In this document: positions 1-11,276 of the stretch, piece after piece
Numbering within the stretch: position 1 is the first letter of the stretch
Layout: every line of letters begins with the position of its first letter
Source: Diadema setosum
Taxonomy: Eukaryota; Echinodermata; Echinoidea; Diadematoida; Diadematidae
Length of the DNA: 64,000 nt
Reading direction: 5' to 3'
Assembly (NCBI RefSeq): GCF_964275005.1
Contig: NC_092689.1
Coordinates: forward strand, 11,049,879-11,113,878
Notes under the pieces: model-generated
The model's input: only the letters and a program-made list of their open reading frames with translations
Database searches by the model: none
Told to the model about the DNA's origin: nothing
Translations under genes and position numbers: made by a program

Positions 1-571
1 TTTTCAAAAGTTATTAGAGTTGAAAGTGAAGAGTGTGCAAAGGATTTTCAAGAAATTAAAAGGGGCCTCTAAGAAAAACCTGATCACCTACTTTACCAAA
101 AAAGGGTTGTAGGAAAACTGCTGATAACCCACTTTCACATTCAATTTATGATCCCAAACTTAGGGATAATGTAGAAGTAGAATAGCTCTTTCAGAAAATA
201 TGGAAAACTAAAAACTGACTCGGTTGACCTGTTTAACCTTTCTTGAGTCCGCACATAAAATCAAGGGGTGCGACTTTTTGTTTGTTTTGTGATGAGCGGT
301 CACATATGATAATTGCAGAGTAGAGGACAGCAAATGACTGCAAAATGGCGTCATGCCTTGTAGATAGTGACATTTTGATGCTTGGGTACATTTTAGCTGA
401 TGAAAATGGGATTGCAACAGATCAGCTTAATTGCGATGAAGCTAGCAACGTAATAGAAGTTGATGGCTGAACTAGCAGGGGAAAGTGAATGAATAGGTCC
501 TCGTTAAATGTGCTTGAATTCGCGGCAAGAAATATGTTGTCCACTTCTTTGATTCTTTGTTCGTCTTATAG
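1..571. other. Upstream intron of the ArfGAP2/3 gene
   Basis: No recognisable coding exon in either strand. Short open frames here show no family similarity. It is taken as intron because the next exon begins mid-codon at 572. Confidence 0.5.
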
Positions 572-3002
572 ATCTACCAAGTCATCTTCCAAGCACACAG
601 AGTACGACAGCGGAGCATCATCAGAAGCCCTGAAACGATTTGGCAACGCCAAGAGCATCTCATCAGACATGCTCTTTGGGAGGGACCATGACACAGAGGT
701 ATGTTTTCACTTTTGCTTGACTCGCCTGTAGCTGAGAATAGTGGGGTGCCGGCAAGACAAGTGAAAAAAAAAAAGAAAAAAAAAATTGCAGCCTTCTGTA
801 AACATGAAATGCTTCAGTGTGTGGATTTTTTTTTTTCAGGAATTTTGCACTCATCTAAAAACTGTCTAAAAAAATTGGAAGGTGTTGGAGACATCAGATT
901 ATATTCCAAAGTTACTATCCTAAGTAAAAATGATAAACTACCTAGGCATGCACAAAAATTCATCATGCAAAATTTTCCACTCTCACAGTAACTGCTACCA
1001 CCAAACATGCAGGCAAACTTGTATCATAGTCACTTGATTGATTAATTATTATTATTTATTTATTTTTTAGCTTTAGCAGTGCCAGCTATTACTACAAGAC
1101 CATTGCTTTTGCCAAGCTGATGTTACAGTGAAGGAAAGTGGAATGTACTGATAATACTTGATTTTAAATTTGCTGACTGCGCCCAGATGACGTGAGGTTA
1201 GGTTTAGGTGTCAAAGAAATTAATGACTCGGCATGAGAAATCATGAAGAGATATCATGAGCTCGCACACAGAGAGGAAATGTGCAGATGGACGAGAGGGT
1301 CAGGGGGCGTGATCAAAAGCGAGTTGAAGGTTCAGCCAGCAATTTGCCCAGTGCTCCTTATCTTGTGTTCATTTTTTTTTCTTTTCTGTTTGATTTCCAG
1401 TATGAGAGCAAGGCCAGAATGGCACAGTTTTCAGGCAGTTCCTCTATTTCTAGTGATGAATACTTTGGGAGGACACCTTCGCGCTCCCACGGAAGCACAG
1501 GGTCAGATTTAGGAGCCATAAAGGAAGGCATGAAGGATGGTGTCAGTCAGGTTGCCGGCAAACTCTCACGCATGGCAAACGGACTGGTTAATTCCATTCA
1601 GGTCAGCCTCGAGTGCTTTCTCTCTTCCGGAGTTTCACTCTCCAATCTGAACTTCCTAAATTCACCACTCATATGAGTCGCTAGATGCTGCACAATATTT
1701 TTTGTAAAACTGAATTTCTACACTGCTTGCATGCACAACTCTGCTCTTTCTCTTCACTAACGTTCACTTGCCACGGTACTGTTAGTGCGCAGGGCCAAAT
1801 ATGTTGCATGGTAGTCATCAAGCTCCGTGAAACACATGAGATGTGTATAGCGCTGAGGATGTGGGTGTGACTTAATTTTAAAGCACAAGTGGACTCACTG
1901 CAATCTACAGCTCCATGTCCTCATGAATTATACTGATCTGAAACTTCACTGCACTTAATGAATTGATGTTATAATCTGATTGCAAAAGTGCAGTTTAGGA
2001 GCCGTCTTTTATCAAAAGAAATAGTGTCATAGTAATGAGCGTTTGTTTGTGTACCGGAATTTCGAGACTTGGGGTACATGCCCTCACAATGCTCATACAT
2101 CAAACACTATGGAGAAAAGCATAACAAAAATGATTATTCCAGATCAAAGAAGGAGTAGTTTGAAATCTTGTGAATGGTAAATAGTTCTTTGGGTTAATCT
2201 GATAAACTTATGGAATGGCTGGACAAATGCACATTATTTGAACAACATCTGTTGCTTAAACTCAAATTAGGGCCAAGATTTTTCGAGCATACTGGAATAC
2301 CTGGATTACTCAAAAGCTTGAGTGGTGCAAAGGGCAAGGGCAAAATTTGCTGTGGACATGGCATCCTAAGTTCCACTGTCATCTGTTTCTGCATGGACAT
2401 TCATTACAATCATGGTTATGGTTCTAGAGTAGAAATATTTTCCTCACCACCATTTCAAATCTTGTTCTCAGGGGAATTCTGCATAATTCCTCTCTTATCA
2501 GTCAGCATTCTGATCAGGTGCTCTCATAATTTGTGCTTTTGATATCATATTACTGCCTGCCTGACAGAAGGGCCCTAGCATGAAATTTCAGCCCCAAATT
2601 GTTCATCAAAAGTTTTGATTTGGGGATTTGATAGTTTTGAAAACTCTTCCATATGATGTAACCATCTTAGGGCCGTTCTGCAGGCTTCGAAATTATGTTG
2701 AACTTCATATCTTTTCAGATTTGAAAGTTGTCAAAAAGTGATTAACCAGAAAACATTTCCTTTATTTTGACATTATTTTGTGTTTTCAACTTGTTTGTCT
2801 TCTTGGTTTTGATTCAATTCGCCACAACACCTTTCCTGGTAGTTAAACCTCAAGCTTCTCATTACATTTCACTTCATGATGAATCTCGGGATGTTGGAAA
2901 AAGAAGAACCAACTGCGATGGCGATGGCCCATTTGTCTCCCCCTACATTCAAGGCCTCTCTTTCTTATTTATTTCCTTCTGCAGGATCACTATGGATATT
3001 GA
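572..3002 (+). CDS. ARFGAP2/3: ArfGAP2/3-type Arf GTPase-activating protein, C-terminal three exons (partial)
   Basis: Three exons at 572-698, 1401-1601 and 2985-3002 join in phase and end at a TGA at 3000-3002. The first acceptor (tag before 572) is the least certain boundary. The product contains SGASSEALKRFGNAKSISSD, then an SGSSSISSDEYFGR block and VAGKLSRMANGLVNSIQ, and ends DHYGY. In ArfGAP2 and ArfGAP3 the last third carries the same series: an FGNAKSISSDM(Y/F)FG motif, a second ISS...FG motif and a terminal SIQDRYG. The family activates GTP hydrolysis by Arf1 on COPI-coated Golgi membranes. The catalytic zinc-finger ArfGAP domain is N-terminal and must lie upstream of the window. The last coding exon is only 18 nt including the stop. 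The sequence does not separate ArfGAP2 from ArfGAP3, and many invertebrates have a single copy. Confidence 0.9.
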
Positions 3003-3560
3003 TGATGGACATTCTACCTGTTGCCCAGCTGCGGCACTCACCGTTTGATGACTTATATTGATGCGGATTGGCAGTAAAATCAGCGTCTATTCTAGAGCAT
3101 TCCCTTCGAATGCCTTGTAAAACATGGTTTCATTGTAAAGCTTTATATGTCTCGAGGTTTATATTTATTCATCATTATTAGTATTTTTTTTTTTTTTTTG
3201 TTAAACAGAAGGAAATTGCCCACGTATATGTAGTTTGTGATTGTCAAAGTTATTCTTCTCCCTAATCTTCCTTTTGAAGACTTTGTCGGATATTAAATTC
3301 TGATTTTTTTTTTTCTATCATTCCTTGACACCTGTATGCACTCTTTATGGTCACAATGAGAACGACTCAAGCAATGTCTGTTTTAGTGTTGTGCATCTAT
3401 CATTTTGATGTCTAGTTGGTGATTTTGGCACGCAACGATTATGTCTAATGACGCCCTTCTGAAGATATTGAGTAATAGACTTTGAAATGGCATCACACTT
3501 GTAAAAGACCAGTTTTAATGACAGAAGACTCTCACAAGTACACAATGCAATAAATGATAA
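3003..3560 (+). other. Probable 3' UTR of ArfGAP2/3 with candidate poly(A) signals
   Basis: AT-rich sequence after the stop. ATTAAA at 3292-3297 is followed by a T-rich tract, and AATAAA lies at 3549-3554. Which one is used cannot be told from sequence alone. Confidence 0.35.
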
Positions 3561-4135
3561 AAGTTCAATTTCAGTGCATTGTCGTGATGATCTGTTTTCA
3601 TATTCATTCAAAAGCTCCTCGTCAGGCTGTGTTCTCCTTTGAAACAACAAGCAGTCTAGTCAAAAATGTTGAGACATGATGCGTATGTCTCGGATTCAAG
3701 CGTGATTTGTGTGTCTCACATTTAGGCATGATTTAATGAATTAAAAAAAGAGCCAGTATCTAAAAAGAAAACCATGATAAAAGGATGAACCGAAGGTGAG
3801 GCAGATACACCGTAAAGTTAGTAGCTCTCCATACCTGCCCATTTCATTATCCATGAAATCTAAAATTGCTGGTGCTATTTTCAAGTATATAAACATAAAT
3901 TTGAAATATTGCTTGAACTTCCACATGGATAACTTTTCCAACTCCATTTATCCACAATTTGTTAACCATGGACTTTTATCAACATTTTTGAATTTTACAG
4001 TATTATTCATAAAATTTAAAGCCATTCTGGGCTCTATTAACCTAAGAGTTTCATTTCTGATGATAAATGGTATTCCCTTTTATCAACATCAAATAGCTAG
4101 ATAAAGTCTAGACAAATTTGTCAGGAGGTTACGTA

Positions 4136-4881
4136 ACCCTAAAAAGACTGGGCTATTTTGGTAGCTCGAAAGACTGGGGGGGGGGGGGGGGCCTAAAGGG
4201 CCCCCCCTTACGATCTCGGCCGTGGATCGCGCGATCGCCGCGGAAATTTGCACAATGGTAGTGTGCGATGTAATCTACAAGATCGTATACAGTTGTATTT
4301 AAATTTTACAAAATAGTCTTCGTTTATTTTATTTTGATTAATTATGCTAATTTATGCGAGAAATCAGACTCTTTGATCTAAATCAGTAAATAAAGCTCCA
4401 AAAGTACTCATTTTTGGTCTAATTATTCTTTGTGGCATTCTTAGCAAATGTACTTGAAAAAAAAATTGGTATCAAAATCAATTTCTTATTTATTTTATTG
4501 TTTTTTGAATTTCTTATGTATTTCCTTGTTTTTTGTGGCAGACACTTTTTGAAGCATAATACTCCTAAAACAAATTAATTTTAGCCATTGAGAGTAAAAA
4601 TAAGCATATCTATATGAACCATGTGAAAAAACTCAATTTGCATTGACTTTGTACACAAAATCACATTTTTGAGCCATTTTCGGCCTCACGTGCATGTACA
4701 AAAAGTTATGTAACTTCAGAACCGTACCCCCGGGCGTCACAAATTTGGTGTCAAAATGTGCGGGAAACTTGAAAGAAAAAAGTCATAGAGCATCGCGGCG
4801 AGAGCATTGCGTGTTGCAGAGTAATCGCGCAAAATGTCGAGGGGGGGCCTTTTAGGCCCCCCCCCCCAGTCTTTTTAGGGT
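4136..4881. mobile_element. MITE family A, copy 1 (TA target duplication)
   Basis: The left end ACCCTAAAAAGACTGGG is matched by its exact inverted complement at the right end. A TA dinucleotide lies immediately outside each end (4134-4135 and 4882-4883). A second inverted pair just inside consists of G/C homopolymer runs around a CCTAAA(A)GG core. The interior is AT-rich and has no open frame. Terminal inverted repeats plus TA duplication are typical of Tc1/mariner-superfamily non-autonomous elements; the superfamily call is an inference. A related copy in inverse orientation lies at about 17100-17849. Confidence 0.85.
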
Positions 4882-5254
4882 TAAATGCTGTATGAAACAG
4901 AACAACACACAAGAAAACAGTAGCATAAATTCACAGCTATATTGCAGTCTAATTGGGATTTGTTTGTTTGTTTGTTTTTTAGATCAGCTGAACCATGGTA
5001 ATATGAATAAATGTGAAAATGATAGCGGGGAAAATCAGATACTGCAGTAAACAATATGAGAATACAAGAAGGAGGAAAATTCTGTTGTATTTTCTGATAT
5101 AATTGTATTTTTAAAAAGAAAACTTTATTTCTATATGTCTACATGTAATTTTACTTTTCCACCTGTCAAATTCATACTATTTATTTTATTTTTTAAAAGT
5201 CATTTTTCTGAAAAGGACTACAATATAGTTCAGCTAGTTTCAACATGTGGGATA

Positions 5255-5473
5255 CTGTAAATACAGAAATTTTTGTGGTACATTAAAGTTCACTTATTTC
5301 AAGCTACTTCAGGCTAGCGCAAATTCTAAATTCTGTGAAAATATCTGCACAATTCTCTCTGCACATTTTGAATGGGTTGACAATTACGCAGCGCGAATTC
5401 AAGAACCTGCGAATTTGTTTTTTGAGCCACTCTGCGCGAAAAATTAATCGCACGAAAATAACGAGGTTTACAG
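5255..5473. mobile_element. Foldback MITE family B (CTGTAAA ends), copy 1
   Basis: The 219-bp element starts CTGTAAATACAGAAATTTTTG and ends with the inverted motif TTTACAG. It is flanked by TA at 5253-5254 and 5474-5475. The interior carries short TTCGCG/CGCGAA-like motifs in both directions. It is non-coding. Confidence 0.7.
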
Positions 5474-5479
5474 TAATTT

Positions 5480-7430
5480 AAATCAAATCTCTTTGCAGAA
5501 TACACAAGTGCTTGCTCAAAAGTAGTATGTTGCCATGGCTACCGAACCACAAAGCGAGATACTTGTCCTCTTTCCATCTCTGATAGAATGAATGCATGTG
5601 TTCCTGAATGCTGTGACGAACAGCATTGTGAAATAATACAAGAAGTTGATTGGGTGAAAGTGCCAATGCACACTAATGAAGGCAGATGTAGTATCCATGG
5701 TCAACATAAGAGAGATAAGATCATTGCATGAGGCCATCTTTTAAATAATGTAATATAATTTTTGCTCCTTATGGAATGTAAACCTACGTGTAGTTACGTG
5801 CTTTGTACTTGATCAAGTGAACTTAACAAGCAAAGAGCAGGAACTTCAAACTGCTTCACTGCAGTGCTGTACTCATGTACTTAGTATATTACCCAGCAAT
5901 TTAGTTTGATCACACATGTGTGTAGAAGTGAGGTTTAAATGTTGCAATAGGTGACCAACTGCTCTTCATAATGCCGAACTAGTAGAATGTTGCCAATGAA
6001 TTGGGTTGATTCCTCTATTCTGCCAATGAATCTGGTTATGTGTCATCAAAAGATGAAGCAGTAGAACAACATCGCACAATCAATGGACACTCTTGCATAA
6101 TTTATAGGAGTGCCAAAGTTCTGCTTTTCAAATGCCACATTTTTCCTTCATTTTTTTTTTTTTTTTTTTAATGCAAGATACAAGGTAACAGAAGGTATGC
6201 AACAGTCAAGTTGTTGATGAAAAGCACCTCTCTTAGTCCAGGGGGTAGTATTATGTTCAATTTGATGTACATACCAACAGCTTTCTACATGTATATCATT
6301 ATGCAAAGAGTGAGGAGGCTAGTCTTTTCCACCAGCCTTCTGGACAGTGTTTTTTTGCGCACGACTGTGTGTGTGTAATGAATTCACAGTTCTTTCTGTT
6401 ACCTGGTACGCCTGCATTGAGACTGATATCTCCAGATTTGCATCATTTGGTGATGGTATAGAAGAAAGCTGTTTCAAGCTGTTTCAAATCTTGTCATTTA
6501 TGAAAATGAGCCAAAAATATTCCTTGCTTGTATGTGGATCATATTCCAACTTGAGTGAATCCAAGAAAGTATTTTTACTCATAGTAGTACAGATGTTCTT
6601 TATTCTTTGTTCAGTTGTAAAATGGATCATGTGATGATGTGCCTAGTAAGATATCTACAGTATTGCTGCCAGCCCGATTGGGATGATAGTACTAGTACCA
6701 GATTTCTGCCCAACACCACAAATATTTTGAATGAAGCAATAGAAAAATCTTACTTAAAGTATGTGGATATTTCAAAATATAGAAACATTATTTTCCCCTT
6801 TGTACAGTTCCTGTAGGAAGATTTAAGCTTAGTTTTGGTTGTGGTTTATCATTTGCTCTGTCAAATCCTGATCGTTATATTATTTTTCTGAGATTTCCAT
6901 CAGGATCCATGAAGATTGATGGAACAAGACATGTTGCATTGTCATGCCCAAGTTTCATGCTTGTCTTCGTCTTGTATACTGTTATATATCAAAGTTCTTG
7001 CATCATAAATTGTCCATGAAATAAGTTACTACTGGTTTATGCCAAAAGGAAACATGTAATGAAGCATGTAATATTGATCACTGCAAATCAGCTATATTTT
7101 CCTTGGGGAGAAAATGGCTTGTGGTGGCACAATGAGAAGTCTGCATAACTTAACTGTGTTTATGTTGTGGGTCATTATGGTACAACCCACCAACACTACA
7201 ACAGACTCTCCAAGACTGAACTGCTTTAGCTGGTAACTTGCGCAGGTGTTGGTCACAGCTGTCTTATGCACAGAAATGAGATATTCCAGACAATGTGCAG
7301 AGGAATGATGAAGGCATAGAAAATAGTGTTCAAAATTTTGGAACTACATGTGATTATGACATGTTCAACCTTCTGAAAGTTTTAGCCAAAATTTTAGCAC
7401 ACACTCTGATGCAAGATACTCAGAGCCTTG
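5480..7430. other. Intergenic, no gene recognised
   Basis: AT-rich sequence with a T homopolymer near 6152-6170. The longest open frames (for example 6347-6634 +) show no domain, splice structure or family resemblance and read as chance frames. Confidence 0.5.
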
Positions 7431-7438
7431 ACAAGATA

Positions 7439-7653
7439 CTGTATAAGTGGTTATTTTCGTGAGGGTTTAATTTTTGTGAATTTCGTGAATCACAGTTGGA
7501 TCGCGAATTTAACAACACGCTAAAATGTCGTCATACACTAGAGTAACAATGCATGCAAGATAGCGTTGGTTCACGAAAACAACATCTTGCGAAAATGTCT
7601 GTGACCTTCTAATTCACGAAAATATCTGTACACGAAAATAAGAGCATATACAG
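7439..7653. mobile_element. Foldback MITE family B, copy 2
   Basis: The 215-bp element opens CTGTATAAGTGGTTATTTTCG and closes with the near-complement CGAAAATAAGAGCATATACAG. It is flanked by TA at 7437-7438 and 7654-7655. Interior motifs such as TTCGTGAA and TTCACGAA repeat in both orientations. Confidence 0.8.
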
Positions 7654-9085
7654 TAACAGTTGATGGAAAGTTCTTTTATATTCAGTTGGCCAGTAGCCTT
7701 TTTGTCATTGATAAATGACAAATACATGTACCTTGGTATGCAGAAACAGATTCCTCAAGTTTGGAGGCCAGCAAAATCTTTATTTCCAGAACATTGGGTT
7801 GGTCATACAAATGTATATGAAAAAAAAAAAAACAAGAAGAAGAAGAAGAAAAAACCCTAACCTGCTGCACAAAATCCCTTTTTATTAATGACTAAAGACA
7901 AGTTGGTAATGTTCAGGATTGTTCAACCTTGTTTGGGATTGTTATAAGTCCTCAATTTGAATATGAGTATGCTATAGCATTTTATTCTCACTTGTGTACA
8001 CAAATCACAATTTCATGGATATATATGTACAGTTTGCACATAATTTCAAATTTCGTGTCAGCAACGGATGTCTCCTAGCAGTTACAAGTTCACAAATTGC
8101 AATTTACAGTTATATGCTATTATGGTGTGGAACATGCAGAATTAATGAAAATTAGAAGCACATGCATAATTCAAGGAAGTCCAGTTTGACACAGATTTGT
8201 GTAAGATTTTGAATTATTTTCCTTTTTATAAGAGCAGAAACAACATTACCACCACCATCAGTAACAACAACTGTAAAAAGAGGATAAAAAGTAATTCTTG
8301 ACCGCTTTGTTAGCTTGAGTGGAAGTGGTATACATGTAGACACTTCAAACCTGTGATAGGACACAGACATTTGCTCATATGGAGGTCAGCCAGCACGGCA
8401 TATGTACATTTGGCACGGGTCATGATAAGAGATTCAGTAATGTGCAGTTGAATCAGGCATGCATACCTGATTGGATTTTAATGTTCATTTGTTTGTTTTT
8501 GCTTGTAATTTTTGTTGTACAAAGTCAAGCTTTCTCTGATTGCAACATTCTGTGTAAAGTGTCGTCATAGGTGGTGTACTCATTCCTCGTTCTTGTCTCT
8601 GAGTTTCTCATCGTCGCAAGATATGGTCAGCTAAGTGTGACTCGGAAATCATGTTATTTGTGGCTAATGTCATTCTGTTTTCATGAGCAGTGGGATCGTA
8701 TGTTTATAAAACCTTTTATCAGTCAGTCTTGTAAACATACATTTATGAATTGTGTATATAGATAAAGTATAAACTCCATCAAATAATATATGTGGGTTTG
8801 AAATTATGTGGGATCTTCTTTTTTTTTTCCCTTGCCGCAAGAAAATTTTTTGACCAGTATATCAAGTACACCATTTTAGGTATAGTAGACAGTTTAAGAA
8901 AAGAGATAAGATGAGAGTAAACCCATCTGCTCACTGTAACAACTGCAATGAATTGAAGCAAATAAATGTGTTCAAGATTCTATATAATTGATGCACATCT
9001 TTATTGTGTATTCAGTATTTCTTGTGTGATATCACGTACAGTGTACCTTTTGGAATAGATCAAGACAGAAGGAGCTGAGGGATTA

Positions 9086-9303
9086 CTGTGAAACCAGAAA
9101 CATTTGGGAACTGGAGTGAATGACCTTTTTTTTTTTTCACGGCATGAAACTTTTACAAATTCCCGACTATATTGGTGTACAGCATTTTACTGGCATTCTA
9201 TGCTTTGTGTAGACAAAAACTTCCAGGTACATTTCACATTTACAACTCTTGGCTCGCAAAATTCACTCAAGTTTCATGAAGACAAATATTTCTGGTTGTA
9301 CAG
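9086..9303. mobile_element. Foldback MITE family B, copy 3
   Basis: The 218-bp element opens CTGTGAAACCAGAAACATTTG. Its inverted end reads CAAATATTTCTGGTTGTACAG. TA flanks lie at 9084-9085 and 9304-9305. Length and ends match the copies at 5255 and 7439. Confidence 0.75.
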
Positions 9304-9444
9304 TATTTATTTGGATTTGTTATGAGACTCGAGTTCTGTGCCAGCTTCCATTGAATGGTGTGATAAAATACAGTCACCACCTCTTGGGTCAGCCTGGTAG
9401 TACACTTTGTTTGATCTTTACCTTGATTAAAGCAACAGTCCTGA

Positions 9445-9650
9445 TTCAAAGGAATAGTGTAGTTTTGCTTGAGATGGGGGATTCAGATTTTAATTTTTGT
9501 GAAATTATAAGAAACCACAATTCTGAAGAGGAAATCAAAGGTATATTTGATGAAAATTGGTTATGAAATGGCCAAGATATCCAAAAACAAAGTAAAATAA
9601 AGTGGTCCTAATAAAAGGGGGTCCCATCTTTTACTAGGACCTACATGTAT
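9445..9650. repeat. Interspersed repeat family C, half copy
   Basis: It begins with AAAGGAATAGTGTAG and carries TTTGATGAAAATTGG, GAAATGGCCAAGATATCC and a TCCTAATAAAA block. The same ordered blocks occur in inverted form inside 10481-10905, so this looks like a truncated copy of that foldback element. Confidence 0.65.
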
Positions 9651-9930
9651 ATGTATACCTGCTGACCTGGACCCGTGGTCTGCAGCAGCCCGCCCCCACC
9701 ACTGTTAAAAACATTCTGTGGCCCTGCTTACCCCATATATGGATATCATGTTGCAATTAAAATGTCCAATGTCTCTGTAAGCTTTCCCATCTATAATCAG
9801 CAATAAAGAGGGGAAAGATAGTAAAGACAAGAAAAGAAGTTATCAGTAGGAGAATTATAGTACTAGCCTCGATCCTCCTTGAACATGACCTCCCCCCTCC
9901 CCAAATAAGAAATAAAAAATGAAGAACTAG

Positions 9931-10462
9931 AAAAGCGCTCAGAGAGTGCAGACCTCTGCCAAGCAGCTCATTTGAACCTGTTTTTGTGACTTCTGCTCCA
10001 TAATAGTCCTACATTCCCGTTATGTGATAAAAATCAATTAACGGTTATCATTATAGTAATAATGTACAAAAGAGTGATGGCAATGCTAAACAATCTGGCT
10101 ACTCATAGTGGAGTTACATACACAAATGCTGAAAATGGCCCTATTTCCCAGTGATAATTAACCTGCTGTCAAATGTACCGAGTATACTCAGGCAGGTGTC
10201 TATGGGAAATGCGTGTTGTATCAAAATCAGCCCGTCCTCAACGGGTTAAGAATTCTATAATTTGTGGATCCAGACAGTGCGTGATCCGCATCATTACCGA
10301 AATTTAATCATCTATTCCTTGTGTCATTACAAACTTTTCCTGAAAATTTCATCCAAATCCATTCATGTAACATTTCTAGCTATTTTGCTAACACACAAAA
10401 TAGAAAGACAGACAAACCAATGTCAAAAAAAAAAAAAAAAAATCTCCTTGGCAGAGGTATAC
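9931..10462. mobile_element. Widespread metazoan interspersed repeat with CTTGGCAGAGG ends, carrying a nested MITE
   Basis: The left end carries GACCTCTGCCAAG and the right end CTTGGCAGAGG (inverted). Near the right end are AAATTTCATCCAAATCC and AGACAGACAAACCAA, then a long A tract. Repeats of this look, ending in a gene-like CTCC(T/G)TGGC(A/G)GAGG motif, are widespread in marine invertebrates. A family D miniature element (10158-10249) sits inside it and is therefore younger than its host repeat. Confidence 0.6.
10158..10249. mobile_element. Miniature TTAA element family D, copy 1
   Basis: About 92 bp between TTAA at 10158 and TTAA at 10246-10249. It contains the core CGAGTATACTCAGGCAGGTG followed by TATGGGAAATGCGTGTTGTA and ends CCGTCCTCAACGGGTTAA. 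The left terminal repeat has decayed. Confidence 0.75.
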
Positions 10463-10480
10463 TGAAGAACAAGATAGAGC

Positions 10481-10905
10481 CCCAGGGACTTGGGGTTTAA
10501 AGAGACAACGATATACAACGAATGAGGTGAAGCTTCAGCTTTTAATGTTTTGCAAGATACACAGTGTATTTAGAACCCATTCTGTGAAATGTTAAAGAAC
10601 ATACAATTCTTTAGGGAAATAGAAAGTTTATTTGATGAAAATCGACTTTGAAATGAGTGAGCTATCCAAAAACAATGGAAAACGAAGAGATCCTATAAGA
10701 AGTCACGGCCTGTCGCATTTTATTAGGATCGCTTTTTGGGATATCTCAGCCATTTCGAGACCAATTTTCATCAAATAAACTGTGAATTCCTCGAAGAATA
10801 ACATGTACATTCATATTTCATAAGAGGTTTCTCATTGTCTAACATTACACACACAAAAGTTGGAAACCTGCAGCCCCCACCCATGAATCAGTACATTCCT
10901 TTAAA
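10481..10905. mobile_element. Foldback repeat family C, full-length palindromic copy
   Basis: The two halves are inverted complements around position 10700. TTTGATGAAAATCGACTTTG and AGCTATCCAAAAAC on the left pair with GTTTTTGGATATC-like and ATTTTCATCAAATAAAC blocks on the right. The right end resembles the inverted AAAGGAAT start of the half copy at 9445. It is non-coding. Confidence 0.65.
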
Positions 10906-10919
10906 ACTTCGGGGCTGAC

Positions 10920-11276
10920 AACAAAACCACGCCCACTCTTCTCTCACCGCTTACGTATACACATGTACAATTTGCCCCTCGATTGTGGGGCGCCCGCGTT
11001 TTGATTACATAATTACAACATCCGCATGGTGGAAACATGTACGTGCGGTGCGGCTGCATGCGGCGACCTGTTGGTATCCGGTAGCGCTAGGTAATACACG
11101 TAGTACCCATCCAAAGATCGTACGTACGTTTTTACCGTACTGTACATTGGTAGTACGCTTTCCCACATAGTCTCCAACCTGGCTGGGAGGTTACTAAATA
11201 CTAGCTTCGTGAAGTCCTGAAACCACACTTTTCGCCTTAACTTTCTACTGATACATCGCTGCCAATCAGATCTGCA
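10920..11276 (+). promoter_or_regulatory. Putative promoter / 5' UTR of NADSYN1
   Basis: This stretch is visibly richer in CpG than its surroundings. It holds CACGCCCAC near 10927 and several GCGG/TACGTACG motifs between 10980 and 11140, and ends at the start codon (context GCAATGGGG). No clear TATA box was found. Placement rests on position and base composition only. Confidence 0.4.

Noticed and set aside
1243-1512. Plus-strand frame overlapping ArfGAP exon 2
   Set aside because: Different frame from the conserved FGR/VAGKLS sequence; a shadow of the real exon.
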